Part shown: piece after piece, positions 43,146 through 50,805 of the stretch | How the letters are laid out: each line of letters begins with the position of its first letter | How positions within the stretch are numbered: the first letter of the stretch is position 1 | Source: Actinoplanes sandaracinus | Lineage (GTDB): Bacteria; Actinomycetota; Actinomycetes; Mycobacteriales; Micromonosporaceae | Reading direction: 5' to 3' | DNA: 64,000 bases | Assembly: GCF_030009775.1 (NCBI RefSeq) | Contig: NZ_JASCTH010000028.1 | Span: forward strand, 1-64,000 | Notes under the pieces: generated by a model | Told to the model about the DNA's origin: nothing | Databases searched by the model: none | The model's input: only the letters and a program-made list of their open reading frames with translations | Translations under genes and position numbers: made by a program

Positions 43146-43164
43146 TTAGGTTAGGCAACCCTAA
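43146..43164. promoter_or_regulatory. IdeR/DtxR iron box
   Basis: TTAGGTTAGGCAACCCTAA matches the mycobacterial IdeR consensus TTAGGTTAGGCTAACCTAA at 17 of 19 positions. It lies 85 bases upstream of the minus-strand hydrolase start, where a repressor would block transcription when iron is plentiful. No plus-strand gene starts nearby. Confidence 0.75.
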
Positions 43165-43274
43165 CATCGGCCACGCCGCCGATCTGACGGTCGGTGTCGC
43201 CCTCAGTGACCGGTGCGGCGCCAGCCGGGGCGGTCCTCCCGCCGCTGACGCCGCATGCGACGACTTACATCGAT

Positions 43275-43466
43275 CTATCCCCGGCGCAACCGGGCATGTT
43301 CCCGGCGCTCTCGCACAATCTGCATGTCACGCATGACGTAGATGGCTGTCCCGCTTCCGATCATCACCAGAAGTAAGATCGTCGCCACAACGCTTCGGTC
43401 AGGGAATATCAGTGCGCCAAGGGCACCCAACGTGATTAGCCAGTAGGGGCCCGGCACGCCCTTCAT
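43275..43466 (-). CDS. small two-helix membrane protein
   Basis: A 63-residue protein with two hydrophobic helices (YWLITLGALGALIF and VVATILLLVMIGSGTAIYVM) and a highly basic C-terminus (RERREHARLRRG). AAAGGAG lies upstream; ATG 43466 is used, and TTG 43472 has better spacing. It follows the secreted two-cysteine protein gene by 24 bases and is probably co-transcribed. Size, topology and position fit an immunity protein for that product, but this is inference. Confidence 0.6.
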   Translation of the reverse strand: MKGVPGPYWLITLGALGALIFPDRSVVATILLLVMIGSGTAIYVMRDMQIVRERREHARLRRG

Positions 43467-43490
43467 TGCCAATGCCGCTCCTTTCGAATG

Positions 43491-44729
43491 CTACGTGAAG
43501 CACGCAGTTCGGATCGAACCGATCCCGAAGAGTTCGGCACCCACGGCGCCGATGGCCTTGGTGATCGCCTCTTCCTTCTTGCCCTTGGGTGCCTGCTTGT
43601 ACGCCTTGTAGGCAATCTGCATCGTCTTCTTCAGGGACCCGAACCTCTTGACGACCCGGGCCACCTTCAGAACAAGCAGAGTGTTGCTCGCGATCGTCGT
43701 AGTCACGACGCCGACGCATTTCGACCAGCCCCAGAAACCCTCCGGATCCGCGACGACCGGATAGGCCGTTCCCGGACCGTGGTCGATCACCTGGATCAGC
43801 TTCCGGTCGTCCACGACGAAGCGGGTGGGCACGGGGCGTCCGTTGGCGTCGAAAGCCCACGGTTCGGCGATGCCGCCGAGATCGTCTCCTGCCGCGTTCC
43901 GGATACTGGCCGATCCATCCGCTTCCACCTTCAGCGCGGCGTCGGCCGGCAGGCTGAGCGGGAACTCGTAACGGGTGGGCGCTGCGCTGTTCTCGACGAG
44001 GACAAGCGACTGGAAGCTGGAGGGGCTGCCGTACGTCGCCACGCTGGACGTGGGTTGCTTGGCCACGCCCAGCAGCGTGCCGGCTTCCAGCTCTGCCGCC
44101 TTCTGAGCCACGATGGGCGACGGCGCCTCATTGCTGTCAGCGCCGGGGAGGTCGACGAGAACCTCGCCCTCCTCCGCACCGGAGATCGATACCGTGGTGT
44201 TGAGCCGATCATAGGTCGGTTGGTATGCGGTGGCAGGGTCGAAGGCGGAGTCGAACAGGACAAGATCGAAGGTGGTGCTGGCGCCGATCTCTTCATCGAA
44301 CGCACGCAGCACGCCGTCAGTGCCAAGCACTGCCGGGCCGGCGTAGACGACGGCCGGCTTAGCGCCGCTGGCCGGCATCGTCACAGTCAGCGGAATGTGC
44401 CCCTTCGCGTCACGAGCGGCGGCGACGACGTCCGGCAGGCCGATCCAGGAGTCGAACGACCCATCTGGCCACGAGTATCCCCAGCCCACCTCGACGTCGG
44501 TGTTGCCGGCGGATTTGACGGAAATCGTTAGGTTGGCGCCGGAGACCGGGTTCCCTTCGGCGTTCCTGAGCGTGCCGGTCATGGTCGTGGCGGCACTCTC
44601 CGACGCTACGTCGGCGCGCGCGCCGAGCGTCTCGGCGTGCGCCATTTCCGGCATGGCAGCGAGCGCCACGACCGACGACAGCAAGATGGCGGCGATATGC
44701 CGCGTCAGATGCTTTGCATGAATTGACAC
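43491..44729 (-). CDS. secreted protein with cationic two-cysteine C-terminal segment
   Basis: The 412-residue precursor has a signal peptide (AAILLSSVVALAAMPEMAHA), an N-terminal beta-sandwich-like domain (MTGTLRNAEGNPVSGANLTI), a central region ending in the motif AYPVVADP seen in many exported actinobacterial proteins, and a final segment of about 83 residues (330-412). The final segment holds the only two cysteines (338 and 410), is strongly basic (14 Lys/Arg against 4 Glu) and has amphipathic hydrophobic helices (ASNTLLVLKVARVVKRF, AITKAIGAVGAELFGI). This resembles a bacteriocin-like peptide released from a carrier. GTG 44729 lies five bases after AGGGGA. Confidence 0.72.
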   Translation of the reverse strand: MSIHAKHLTRHIAAILLSSVVALAAMPEMAHAETLGARADVASESAATTMTGTLRNAEGNPVSGANLTISVKSAGNTDVEVGWGYSWPDGSFDSWIGLPDVVAAARDAKGHIPLTVTMPASGAKPAVVYAGPAVLGTDGVLRAFDEEIGASTTFDLVLFDSAFDPATAYQPTYDRLNTTVSISGAEEGEVLVDLPGADSNEAPSPIVAQKAAELEAGTLLGVAKQPTSSVATYGSPSSFQSLVLVENSAAPTRYEFPLSLPADAALKVEADGSASIRNAAGDDLGGIAEPWAFDANGRPVPTRFVVDDRKLIQVIDHGPGTAYPVVADPEGFWGWSKCVGVVTTTIASNTLLVLKVARVVKRFGSLKKTMQIAYKAYKQAPKGKKEEAITKAIGAVGAELFGIGSIRTACFT

Positions 44730-44858
44730 AAGTTCCCCTGCGTTTCCCATGTGGCCCTCGGCCTGGAGAGCCGATTGCCAACATAAAACAGTGCATGTTT
44801 CTGCGAAGCGACGCGGCTGCCGTGTTCGATATCGACCGACACCTGGTCGCTGTTCACT

Positions 44859-45050
44859 TCAGTGCTGCCGTCGTTCGCGATTTCGGTGGCTATCCCTGCC
44901 GGATGTCTTCACAGCAGCAATGTCCCGCACGACGTGGTCAGTAATGGACGACGTCGGGGCCGTTCTGGGACGCCCCGCAATTTCTTCGCCAGTATTAGCG
45001 GCATGCAAGAGGTCGACGAGCAACGCGACGGCACTGGCCGCCGTCACCAT
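44859..45050 (-). CDS. possible small protein (low confidence)
   Basis: A 63-codon frame starting at ATG 45050 with AAGGA five bases upstream. The N-terminus is hydrophobic (MVTAASAVALLVDLLHAA) and the C-terminus charged (RDSHRNRERRQH). It precedes the secreted two-cysteine protein on the same strand. No homology was recognised; it could be chance. Confidence 0.3.
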   Translation of the reverse strand: MVTAASAVALLVDLLHAANTGEEIAGRPRTAPTSSITDHVVRDIAAVKTSGRDSHRNRERRQH

Positions 45051-45414
45051 GGCGATCCTTCCGTGCGGCTTAAGGCGCCTACCTCCTTTCTGTGGCGCTT
45101 CGGGCTTCAAGATCTTCGGGGCATCACCAGTGGCTGTCAAGATCACCGATGGCTAATGCCGCGAGGCTGCCGGCGGGGAGCCGATCGCTCGACGGTATTC
45201 CTAAGTGGCTGGACGCGAAACGAAATCCCAGATCGGTCCGCTCGCATGATTCCCTACGTTTCCGACCAGGATTCCGGACTATTTGGTTCGGGCTGCTTCC
45301 GCATTGTGGCGACCTTCACTGCCCCAGGGCGCTCGCAAAGGCGGAGAGATGTCCGGAGGTCGATGCGGGCCGCAGTGGAGGCCGGCGGCGCGGACCTTGT
45401 CGAAGAGGCGACTA

Positions 45415-45636
45415 GTGGGTGGCGTCCTTCGCTGCGGTTGGCGGGGAAGTGGTTACGCCACTTGGTGACCATGGGAGGGGGGCCCCGAGTGTCTCGGCGA
45501 TCTGACCGTCGGGCAGGTCCGGTGTCTCGGCGCTGGCCGGTACGATCCGGGACCGGGCGGCGAGGCCTGCGCTGATGACAGCCGCGACCAGGCGAGTAGT
45601 CGCTCACGCTAGTCGTCAGTGAGCACGATCGGTACG
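45415..45636 (-). pseudogene. IS630-family transposase remnant (N-terminal part)
   Basis: Read on the minus strand, three adjacent frames together reproduce the N-terminal helix-turn-helix region of IS630-type transposases: VPIVLTDD then a stop then RERL, LAARSRIVPASAET followed by GQIAETLG, and VTKWRNHFPANRSEG. The in-frame stop and two frame changes show it is inactive. The catalytic DDE domain and the inverted repeats are not visible nearby. Confidence 0.6.
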
Positions 45637-45832
45637 GCTGCCGGATTCGGCGTCCATCTCACGTACCACTGATATCGATCTGAGGACACAGGGCACTTGC
45701 CTCGGGCCACCCGCGGGCAAGGGAACCGCTCCTGTGCGATTTCGCATTAGACCCGGTCGCCTGCTCGTCCATGAGTGCCGCACAAGACGGGACGTGAGGG
45801 CGAAGTCAAGATGTTAGAGAGGGGAGAGCGCA

Positions 45833-46360
45833 ATGAGTCTGTTGGGAGAGTTTCGCAGGCTTCCTGCAGATTTGCTGGAGGAAATCCGGGCCACCCCGCG
45901 CGACGCCTACGACCGGCTTGCTGATCTTGACGACATGCTGGATCTTGACAGGTCATGGGAGCGACTGGCGAAGCTGATCGACAGAACAGGATTTCCCCTG
46001 AACCCCATCACCGCCGGCACTCCGTTCCCGGACGAGCACCATGCGTTCGGGCGGGCCGGTGGTTCACGGGCGCTCACCATCGAGGAAGTCGCAGCGGCTG
46101 CGGAGCGCCTGTCACAGGTTCCGTTCGACGTGCTGCAAGCCAATCTGCGGCCCCTGCTCGAAACGGAACCCATTAGCCCGCAGAGTTTTGAGTCTCAGAT
46201 GCTTGGATGGCCATTCGATCCAAGGTTGGATGTCAATCGTTTGAAGGCCGAGCGAGAGCAAGCCGTTCGGATCACTCTCGCCGGTAGCTACAGCGATCTG
46301 GTCAGGTTCTTCTGTGTAGCGGCCGAAAAGCAGGACTGCACGGTCTTCTGGGTCGAGTAA
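45833..46360 (+). CDS. DUF1877 family protein
   Basis: A 175-residue protein fitting DUF1877 (YfbM-like): N-terminal MSLLGEFRRLPADLLEEI, then LDLDRSWERLAKLI, a loop GTPFPDEHHAFG and a C-terminal SYSDLVRFFCVAAEKQDCTVFWVE. Function is unknown in the family; it is often found in accessory regions. The start is ATG 45833 after an AGAGGGGAGAG ribosome site. It is an intact gene between degraded segments. Confidence 0.82.
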   Translation: MSLLGEFRRLPADLLEEIRATPRDAYDRLADLDDMLDLDRSWERLAKLIDRTGFPLNPITAGTPFPDEHHAFGRAGGSRALTIEEVAAAAERLSQVPFDVLQANLRPLLETEPISPQSFESQMLGWPFDPRLDVNRLKAEREQAVRITLAGSYSDLVRFFCVAAEKQDCTVFWVE

Positions 46361-46811
46361 GTGATGGAGTGCCGGCGCGTCCTCACAGCGTGTGAACCGG
46401 GGTTCGTCCGACGTTTCGGGTGGTGAGCCGAGGCGGTGGCTTGTGACCAAGCGCTGCTGCGCCCGGGTCCTGCGGTGTTCAGGCGCCTACCGGCGTGGGC
46501 GACTTCCGGGATCACGGCGCGGCCTTCGGCATCGTCAACATCGGCGTGATCAGCGACAGTGAACTTACTGCGGTCTATATATTAATTCGGTCGCGTCTAT
46601 GCGTTAAGCTGCCGGGCGAGCAACGTGCCGAACACGGGGGAGGCGGCAGGTGGCGATTTCTTGGGCCGTACCAGGTGATCCGCAGTCGGTTTGCGGCTGG
46701 TCGCGCGGCACTTCATGACTTCCTCAGTTCCGGCGGACTCGGGTCCGGCGGACCTTCGTCCCCGTGTGCGGCCGACACCAGTGAGGCGATGAGCCGAGGA
46801 GAGGAATCTCG
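46361..46811. other. intergenic region, no gene seen
   Basis: 450 bp without a supported gene. A short AT-rich spot (TCTATATATTAATTC near 46575) is unusual for this GC-rich sequence and could be a promoter for the following plus-strand gene or old transferred DNA. Confidence 0.5.
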
Positions 46812-47921
46812 ATGACGACCCGTGCACTCCGACCATCCACCATCAGCAGCGGACTCGTACGCCGGCGATGGCTGACAGCGACCGGGGCGGCGACCGTTGC
46901 CAGCGTGGTCATGCTGGGCCTGGCCCCGACCGCGGCGCAGGCGGCCGTCACCGAGACGACCGTCGAGCTTCCCTTCACCAGCGTGTCGGACGTGGTGGCA
47001 AGCAGTTCCAAGGTCTTCGTCAGCGGCGGCCGAACCAGCTCCACCATCGTGGTGACCAGCCCGTCCGGGGCGAACCAGCGGTTGATCGACAACCTGCCCG
47101 GGCCGACTGACCTGGAACTCAGCCCGGACGGCGGCGTCCTCTACGTCGCGTTGCCCAACGCCAATGAGATCGCGGCGATCAACACGGCGACACTGCAGGA
47201 GACCGCTCGATGGGAAACCGGCCTCGGTGAGTGCCCGTCCTCACTGGCCGTGGCCGAGCAGACGTTGTGGTTCGGTTACGGCTGTGATCAGTGGGGCGGC
47301 AACATCGGGCGGATCGACCTCGGGGCCCAGTCGCCGGCCGTGGCGACCGGTCTGTCTCCGGTGGGCTTCTACGCCCATCCGCTGCTCAGCGCGGGTCGCG
47401 ACGACTCCGCTCGACTGTTCGCGGCGCAACCGGTGTTGAGCCCGTCATCGGTGACGGTGTTCAGCATCGCCGCCGGCGGCACCCTCGAGAGGATCGGGCA
47501 GACCGAGCATACGGCGGTGGGCAGCAACCTCCGGGACATCGCCATCGCTCCGGACGCGGACACCTTCTACACGGCGTCCGGTGCGCCGTACGAGATCGTG
47601 CAGTTCAAGTCCGACCAGCTTTCGGTGGCCCGCCGCCGGTTCGTGACAGGCCCCTATCCGAACGCCGTCGAGGTCTCCCACGACGGCACCCAAGTGGCGG
47701 CCGCGGCCGACGGCAACGGTTTGTACGTGTTCCGGCCCACCAGCGCACAGCCGACCAAGCTGTCGCTCACCGGATCGCAGAGCGTGATCGACCGGGGCAT
47801 CGCCTGGGCGCCGAGCGGTGCCCGGCTCTACGCCGTGACCGCCCGGTCGTGGGCCTCCGAGCCGCCGCCGGCGGTCCTGCACATCTACACGGCATCGATC
47901 ACCGCCAGCCGAATCGCCTGA
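46812..47921 (+). CDS. secreted YncE-type beta-propeller protein
   Basis: A 369-residue precursor with a long signal region (RRRWLTATGAATVASVVMLGLAP, cleavage near AAQAA). The mature part is a seven-bladed-type propeller with LSPDGGVLYVALPNANEIAAINTATL, VSHDGTQVAAAADGNGLYVFRP and WAPSGARLYAVTAR blades. Related actinobacterial proteins often carry C-terminal Ig-like domains, which are absent here. A good ribosome site (GAGGAGAGGA) precedes ATG 46812, and a terminator follows. Confidence 0.8.
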   Translation: MTTRALRPSTISSGLVRRRWLTATGAATVASVVMLGLAPTAAQAAVTETTVELPFTSVSDVVASSSKVFVSGGRTSSTIVVTSPSGANQRLIDNLPGPTDLELSPDGGVLYVALPNANEIAAINTATLQETARWETGLGECPSSLAVAEQTLWFGYGCDQWGGNIGRIDLGAQSPAVATGLSPVGFYAHPLLSAGRDDSARLFAAQPVLSPSSVTVFSIAAGGTLERIGQTEHTAVGSNLRDIAIAPDADTFYTASGAPYEIVQFKSDQLSVARRRFVTGPYPNAVEVSHDGTQVAAAADGNGLYVFRPTSAQPTKLSLTGSQSVIDRGIAWAPSGARLYAVTARSWASEPPPAVLHIYTASITASRIA

Positions 47922-47928
47922 CCGACCC

Positions 47929-47968
47929 GGGGCGCCCGGCGAGGACGGGGCGTCCCGCCGGGCGCCCC
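47929..47968 (+). terminator. intrinsic terminator
   Basis: GGGGCGCCCGGCG and CGCCGGGCGCCCC form a perfect 13-bp stem seven bases after the propeller gene stop codon. The loop is 14 bases and there is no clear T tract. Confidence 0.7.
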
Positions 47969-48025
47969 CGGGACGAAGGTGATCGGCCCGGCACAAGCGG
48001 CGGTGACGCGCTCGGAGTCATCCGG

Positions 48026-48142
48026 ATGCCTGACGTGCCGTTCGAGCCGGAGCTGAAGGTTCCCGCCGTCGACGCGGTGGCCGGCGACCGTCCGGCCGCG
48101 TGGATCAACGACAAGCTCCTCGAATGGGTCAACCGCCTCTGA
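48026..48142 (+). pseudogene. C-terminal fragment of a HAD-like hydrolase gene
   Basis: A 38-codon remnant reading MPDVPFEPELKVPAVDAV and then GDRPAAWINDKLLEW. The GDRP-x-AWI-(D/N)-D/K pattern resembles the C-terminal end of actinobacterial HAD-superfamily proteins. The rest of the gene is missing. It is weak evidence because the match is short. Confidence 0.35.
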
Positions 48143-48162
48143 TCAGGCACTCGGCCTAGATC

Positions 48163-48519
48163 ATGATCATCGTGACTCGGGTGGTCGTCCGGCCGTACGC
48201 CCAGATCGTTCTCCTGCTCCCGATTTTCGGAATGTCTGGGATGTACGGCGTGGTGTACCTGACCGACGGATCGTTAGCCAGGCGGGACTGGTTCAGCGTC
48301 GGCATCGGCCTGGTCTTCGTGCCCGCGAGCCTTGTCGGCGCGTGGTGGACGATCCGGCTCGGCGCGACCCTCGACGTCGAGGGCATCCACATCCGGGGCA
48401 GAGTCGACGGCCGCGACGAGTTCCTTCCAGGACCGCGGGCTGACCTGCAGATTATGAACGCTTTAGGCAGGCAGGGCGTATTCCAGAATCAGCGTTTCCT
48501 GAGCCATGGCCACCGCTGA
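48163..48519 (+). CDS. small membrane protein, possibly truncated
   Basis: A 118-residue frame with two membrane helices (IVLLLPIFGMSGMYGVVYL and WFSVGIGLVFVPASLVGAWW) followed by LDVEGIHIRGRVDGRDEFLP, which looks like the start of a PH-like domain. After that point the sequence (GPRADLQIMNALGRQG) no longer fits well, suggesting a frameshift near 48430 and a shortened protein. The family was not firmly identified. Confidence 0.5.
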   Translation: MIIVTRVVVRPYAQIVLLLPIFGMSGMYGVVYLTDGSLARRDWFSVGIGLVFVPASLVGAWWTIRLGATLDVEGIHIRGRVDGRDEFLPGPRADLQIMNALGRQGVFQNQRFLSHGHR

Positions 48520-48740
48520 AGTTGAACACTCACATGCCGCAGGCAATGCACGGTCGGTGTCCGCTGCGGCCGTGTCCGGGTCTCTCCGCTGCGCGCCGTG
48601 AGTCGGTGGGGTTGTGGCGTGTGGTCAGGGTGTGTGGTGGTTCGGGCCGGGTAGGCCGCAACCGGTCGGGCGTGCCGTTCACCCCTGGCGCCAAGGGTGA
48701 TCATTCCGGGGCTGGGGGCAGCCGGCCGTCCGGCATCGCG

Positions 48741-49082
48741 TCAGCTGGGGTTTCCGGTGTTCACCGCGGTTGTTTCGCCGGCGGGGGTGGAGTCGAGGGC
48801 GTTGCCGAGTAGGGCTCGTAGGGCGTGGGCGTGTTGGTTGAGGGCGTTGCGGCCGGTGTCGGTGAGGCGTGCGGTGGCGCGGCGGCCGGTGCGGCGCACT
48901 TCGACGTAGCCGGCGTCTTGCAGGGTGGTCAGTTGTTTGCTGAGGGCGGAGTCGCTGAGTCCGGTGGCTTCGCGCAGGTAGCTGAAGTCGGCGTGTGCGG
49001 CGGGAGCGAGGAGGGACACGATGGAGAGCCGGACCGGGAAGTGCAGTAGTTCGTTGAAGCCGGCCGGCCGGGTGCTGGTCAT
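48741..49082 (-). CDS. winged-helix transcriptional regulator (MarR/ArsR-like)
   Basis: A 113-residue DNA-binding protein: FPVRLSIVSLLAPAAHADFSYLREATGLSDSALSKQLTTL is the helix-turn-helix and GYVEVRRTGRRATARLTDTGR the wing, as in the short transcriptional regulators paired with membrane proteins. Its ATG overlaps the stop of the upstream membrane protein gene (ATGA). The inverted repeat GTTGCC-5-GGCAAC in the promoter of the pair is a likely binding site. Confidence 0.85.
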   Translation of the reverse strand: MTSTRPAGFNELLHFPVRLSIVSLLAPAAHADFSYLREATGLSDSALSKQLTTLQDAGYVEVRRTGRRATARLTDTGRNALNQHAHALRALLGNALDSTPAGETTAVNTGNPS

Positions 49083-49522
49083 GCCGGGTTCCGGAAGGTG
49101 CTTGCGGCGGCCTGGGCGGGTGCCATGGCGACGACCCACACGAGGGCGGCGGCGAGTCCTGCGATGGTGCCGTCGGCGGGGACGTCATACAGGCGCAGCA
49201 GTGTGCCGACGCCGATGAGTGTGGTGAGCACGGCCGTGCCGAACAGGACCATTGGCGTCCAGCGCTGGGCGCGGAGCCGTAGCCGCACGCCGGTGAGGCG
49301 TTCCAGCGCGAAGGCGAGGCTGATCATGACAACGACGGCGGTTAGCGCCATCGCGGTGCCCATCCATCCCGCCACGTCGTGACTGGCGGAGATCAGTACC
49401 AGCCCGGCCGCCGAACCGAAGTTGAACCAGGCCGGAACCCGGTGAGGGCTGCCTTGGCGCAGGGTCTGCTGCTGGCGCTTGTTGATCTCGGTGAGGGCCT
49501 GTGCGGCCTCGGTGGCGTCCAT
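49079..49522 (-). CDS. four-helix membrane protein
   Basis: A 147-residue protein. A short polar N-terminus (ALTEINKRQQQTLRQGS) precedes four hydrophobic helices (FNFGSAAGLVLISASHD, GTAMALTAVVVMISLAFAL, MVLFGTAVLTTLIGVGTLL, IAGLAAALVWVVAMAPAQ). It is translationally coupled to the winged-helix regulator. Similar pairs are common in actinobacteria, but the role of the membrane partner is unknown. ATG 49522 sits nine bases after AGGA. Confidence 0.78.
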   Translation of the reverse strand: MDATEAAQALTEINKRQQQTLRQGSPHRVPAWFNFGSAAGLVLISASHDVAGWMGTAMALTAVVVMISLAFALERLTGVRLRLRAQRWTPMVLFGTAVLTTLIGVGTLLRLYDVPADGTIAGLAAALVWVVAMAPAQAAASTFRNPA

Positions 49523-49550
49523 GCGAACCATTCCTTCCTGAGGGGAAAGT

Positions 49551-49595
49551 GTTGCCCGTGAGGCAACTATCGCAGAATCTTTCCTGGAAGGCAAC
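49551..49595 (-). promoter_or_regulatory. promoter and operator of the membrane protein/regulator pair
   Basis: On the minus strand, TTGCCT (49594-49589), 17 bases, then GATAGT form a good promoter. The inverted repeat GTTGCC-5-GGCAAC (49551-49567) lies right at the predicted start site, and a further GGCAAC half site (49590-49595) overlaps the -35. This suits autorepression by the winged-helix protein. Confidence 0.55.
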
Positions 49596-49812
49596 AATGG
49601 TGGCGGGACACTTCCTGGGGTCCTGTGCCGCGCGCTCCAGCGCCAGGGAACTGGACCAGCTGTCGCTCGGCGTACAGCCGTCGTGCACCGACTGGGAGAC
49701 GAGTTCGCTGGTGCACGTTGTGACGATGCAGTGCGCCGCACCGGTCGATTACGCGTTGCACCTGGAGCGTCACTGTCACCGACGTCCGACTCATGCCGAT
49801 GAGCGGATGGCT

Positions 49813-50271
49813 TCAGCGTGGATCCGTCTCACTTATTTGCGCATCCTCCAGGTTGCGGATCATGGTGTGGAGGTTGGCGATCGTTTGTTCGTACTGTCGC
49901 TCGTCGAGGCCGGCTGTGGTGAGCTCGCGGATGTTCTGGACCTCGGTCGCCAGGCTCTTGAGAAGGTTGCGGCCGGCGTCGGTGAGGGTGAAAGTGCCGT
50001 CATCGTGGTGAACGAGTCTCTGCTGCGTGAGCGGATCGATGTGTTGCTGGACAGTCTCACCGACCACCTGGTCGAGGAATGGCGCCAAGGCGTCAGTGAG
50101 TGTCGCCGAGGAGCGGCCGCCGTCGGCGAGAGTGTTCAACATCTGCCATTGCCGGCGGCTGATGCCGCGCTCGCCGAGGGTGCTGTCGAACCGCTCCTCG
50201 ATCAGGCGGTCGAGCTTGCGCAGGGCGTAGCCGATCGGGGGTTGACGACGCCTGCCTTTAGTTGTATTCAT
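49813..50271 (-). CDS. MarR-family transcriptional regulator
   Basis: A 152-residue protein with a MarR-type winged helix (GISRRQWQMLNTLADGGRSSATLTDALAPFL and wing HHDDGTFTLTDAGRNLL) flanked by dimerisation helices (LRKLDRLIEERFDSTLGER). Its start codon lies inside a perfect palindrome GTTGTAT-TC-ATACAAC, implying autoregulation at the level of initiation. Divergent from a second MarR gene. Confidence 0.87.
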   Translation of the reverse strand: MNTTKGRRRQPPIGYALRKLDRLIEERFDSTLGERGISRRQWQMLNTLADGGRSSATLTDALAPFLDQVVGETVQQHIDPLTQQRLVHHDDGTFTLTDAGRNLLKSLATEVQNIRELTTAGLDERQYEQTIANLHTMIRNLEDAQISETDPR

Positions 50272-50318
50272 ACAACAGTTGTAGCAGAATTCCAGTTGTA
50301 TAGTTACAACTGTTGTAA
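50261..50318. promoter_or_regulatory. cluster of MarR-type operators
   Basis: Three related palindromes lie in 58 bases: GTTGTATTCATACAAC (50261-50276, overlapping the minus-strand start codon), GTTGTA-4-TACAAC (50295-50310) and TTACAAC-T-GTTGTAA (50304-50318). All use the half site TTGTA/TACAA typical of MarR sites. Confidence 0.75.
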
Positions 50319-50328
50319 CGTAGTCCAC

Positions 50329-50805
50329 GTGACGGCAGGCGAGCGAGGACCAGATGAGCTCATTGCCATGGCTCTCGTCCGGATCCGACGTGACCAACAA
50401 GCACGCCGCCTTCAGCGTCGTGCCGCACCGGGCGATCCGGGCGCTGCATCCGCCAACAACGCCGCCCGCTATCGCTACCTCGATGCCCTCGACGACTCCC
50501 GCACGGCCATGTCGATCTCCGAAATCGCCGATGCGATCGCGGTGGACCGGCCGCGCGCCAGCCGGCTGACCACGGAATTGATCGGCAAGGGGTACATCGA
50601 GCGGGAGCCGGCGCCTGGCGACTCGCGGTACACCCTGATCCGCCTCACCGCGCTGGGCAAAGAATTCGTCGCCGACATCCATGAGCACCGTCGACGAGGC
50701 GTGGCCGAGGCCCTCGCCGGGTTCACCGCAGAGGAATCACGCACACTCGCCGAACTCTTGGAACGGTTCGTCGACGCCTGGCCGCGGAACCCATCAGCTA
50801 CCTGA
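50329..50805 (+). CDS. MarR-family transcriptional regulator
   Basis: A 158-residue protein with helix-turn-helix SISEIADAIAVDRPRASRLTTELIGKGYIERE and wing GDSRYTLIRLTALG, followed by an ELLERFVDAW helix. GTG 50329 was chosen as it lies just past the operators; ATG 50368 is an alternative. Divergent from the other MarR gene and likely controlled by the same palindromes. No effector gene follows on the same strand, so its targets are elsewhere or lost. Confidence 0.82.
   Translation: MTAGERGPDELIAMALVRIRRDQQARRLQRRAAPGDPGAASANNAARYRYLDALDDSRTAMSISEIADAIAVDRPRASRLTTELIGKGYIEREPAPGDSRYTLIRLTALGKEFVADIHEHRRRGVAEALAGFTAEESRTLAELLERFVDAWPRNPSAT

Larger units (their letters stand above)
44730..45832. 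other. low-order region with transposase remnant
   Basis: This stretch of over 1 kb has no intact gene of clear family. It contains a weak small-gene candidate (44859-45050) and decayed IS630-type transposase sequence (45415-45636). Codon periodicity is poor compared with flanking core genes. Confidence 0.6.

Noticed and set aside
43194..43376. Plus-strand small gene controlled by the iron box
   Set aside because: The frame lacks a ribosome site and overlaps the small membrane protein gene antisense. The minus-strand hydrolase is the sensible target of the box.
44862..45575. A 237-codon plus-strand open frame as a real gene
   Set aside because: The translation is Arg/Ser-rich without recognisable domains, and it runs across the decayed transposase on the other strand. 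No convincing ribosome site was seen.
49501..50805. A 434-codon plus-strand frame as one fusion protein
   Set aside because: Only the last 158 codons (from 50329) match a MarR regulator. The upstream part is antisense to the membrane protein and the other MarR gene.
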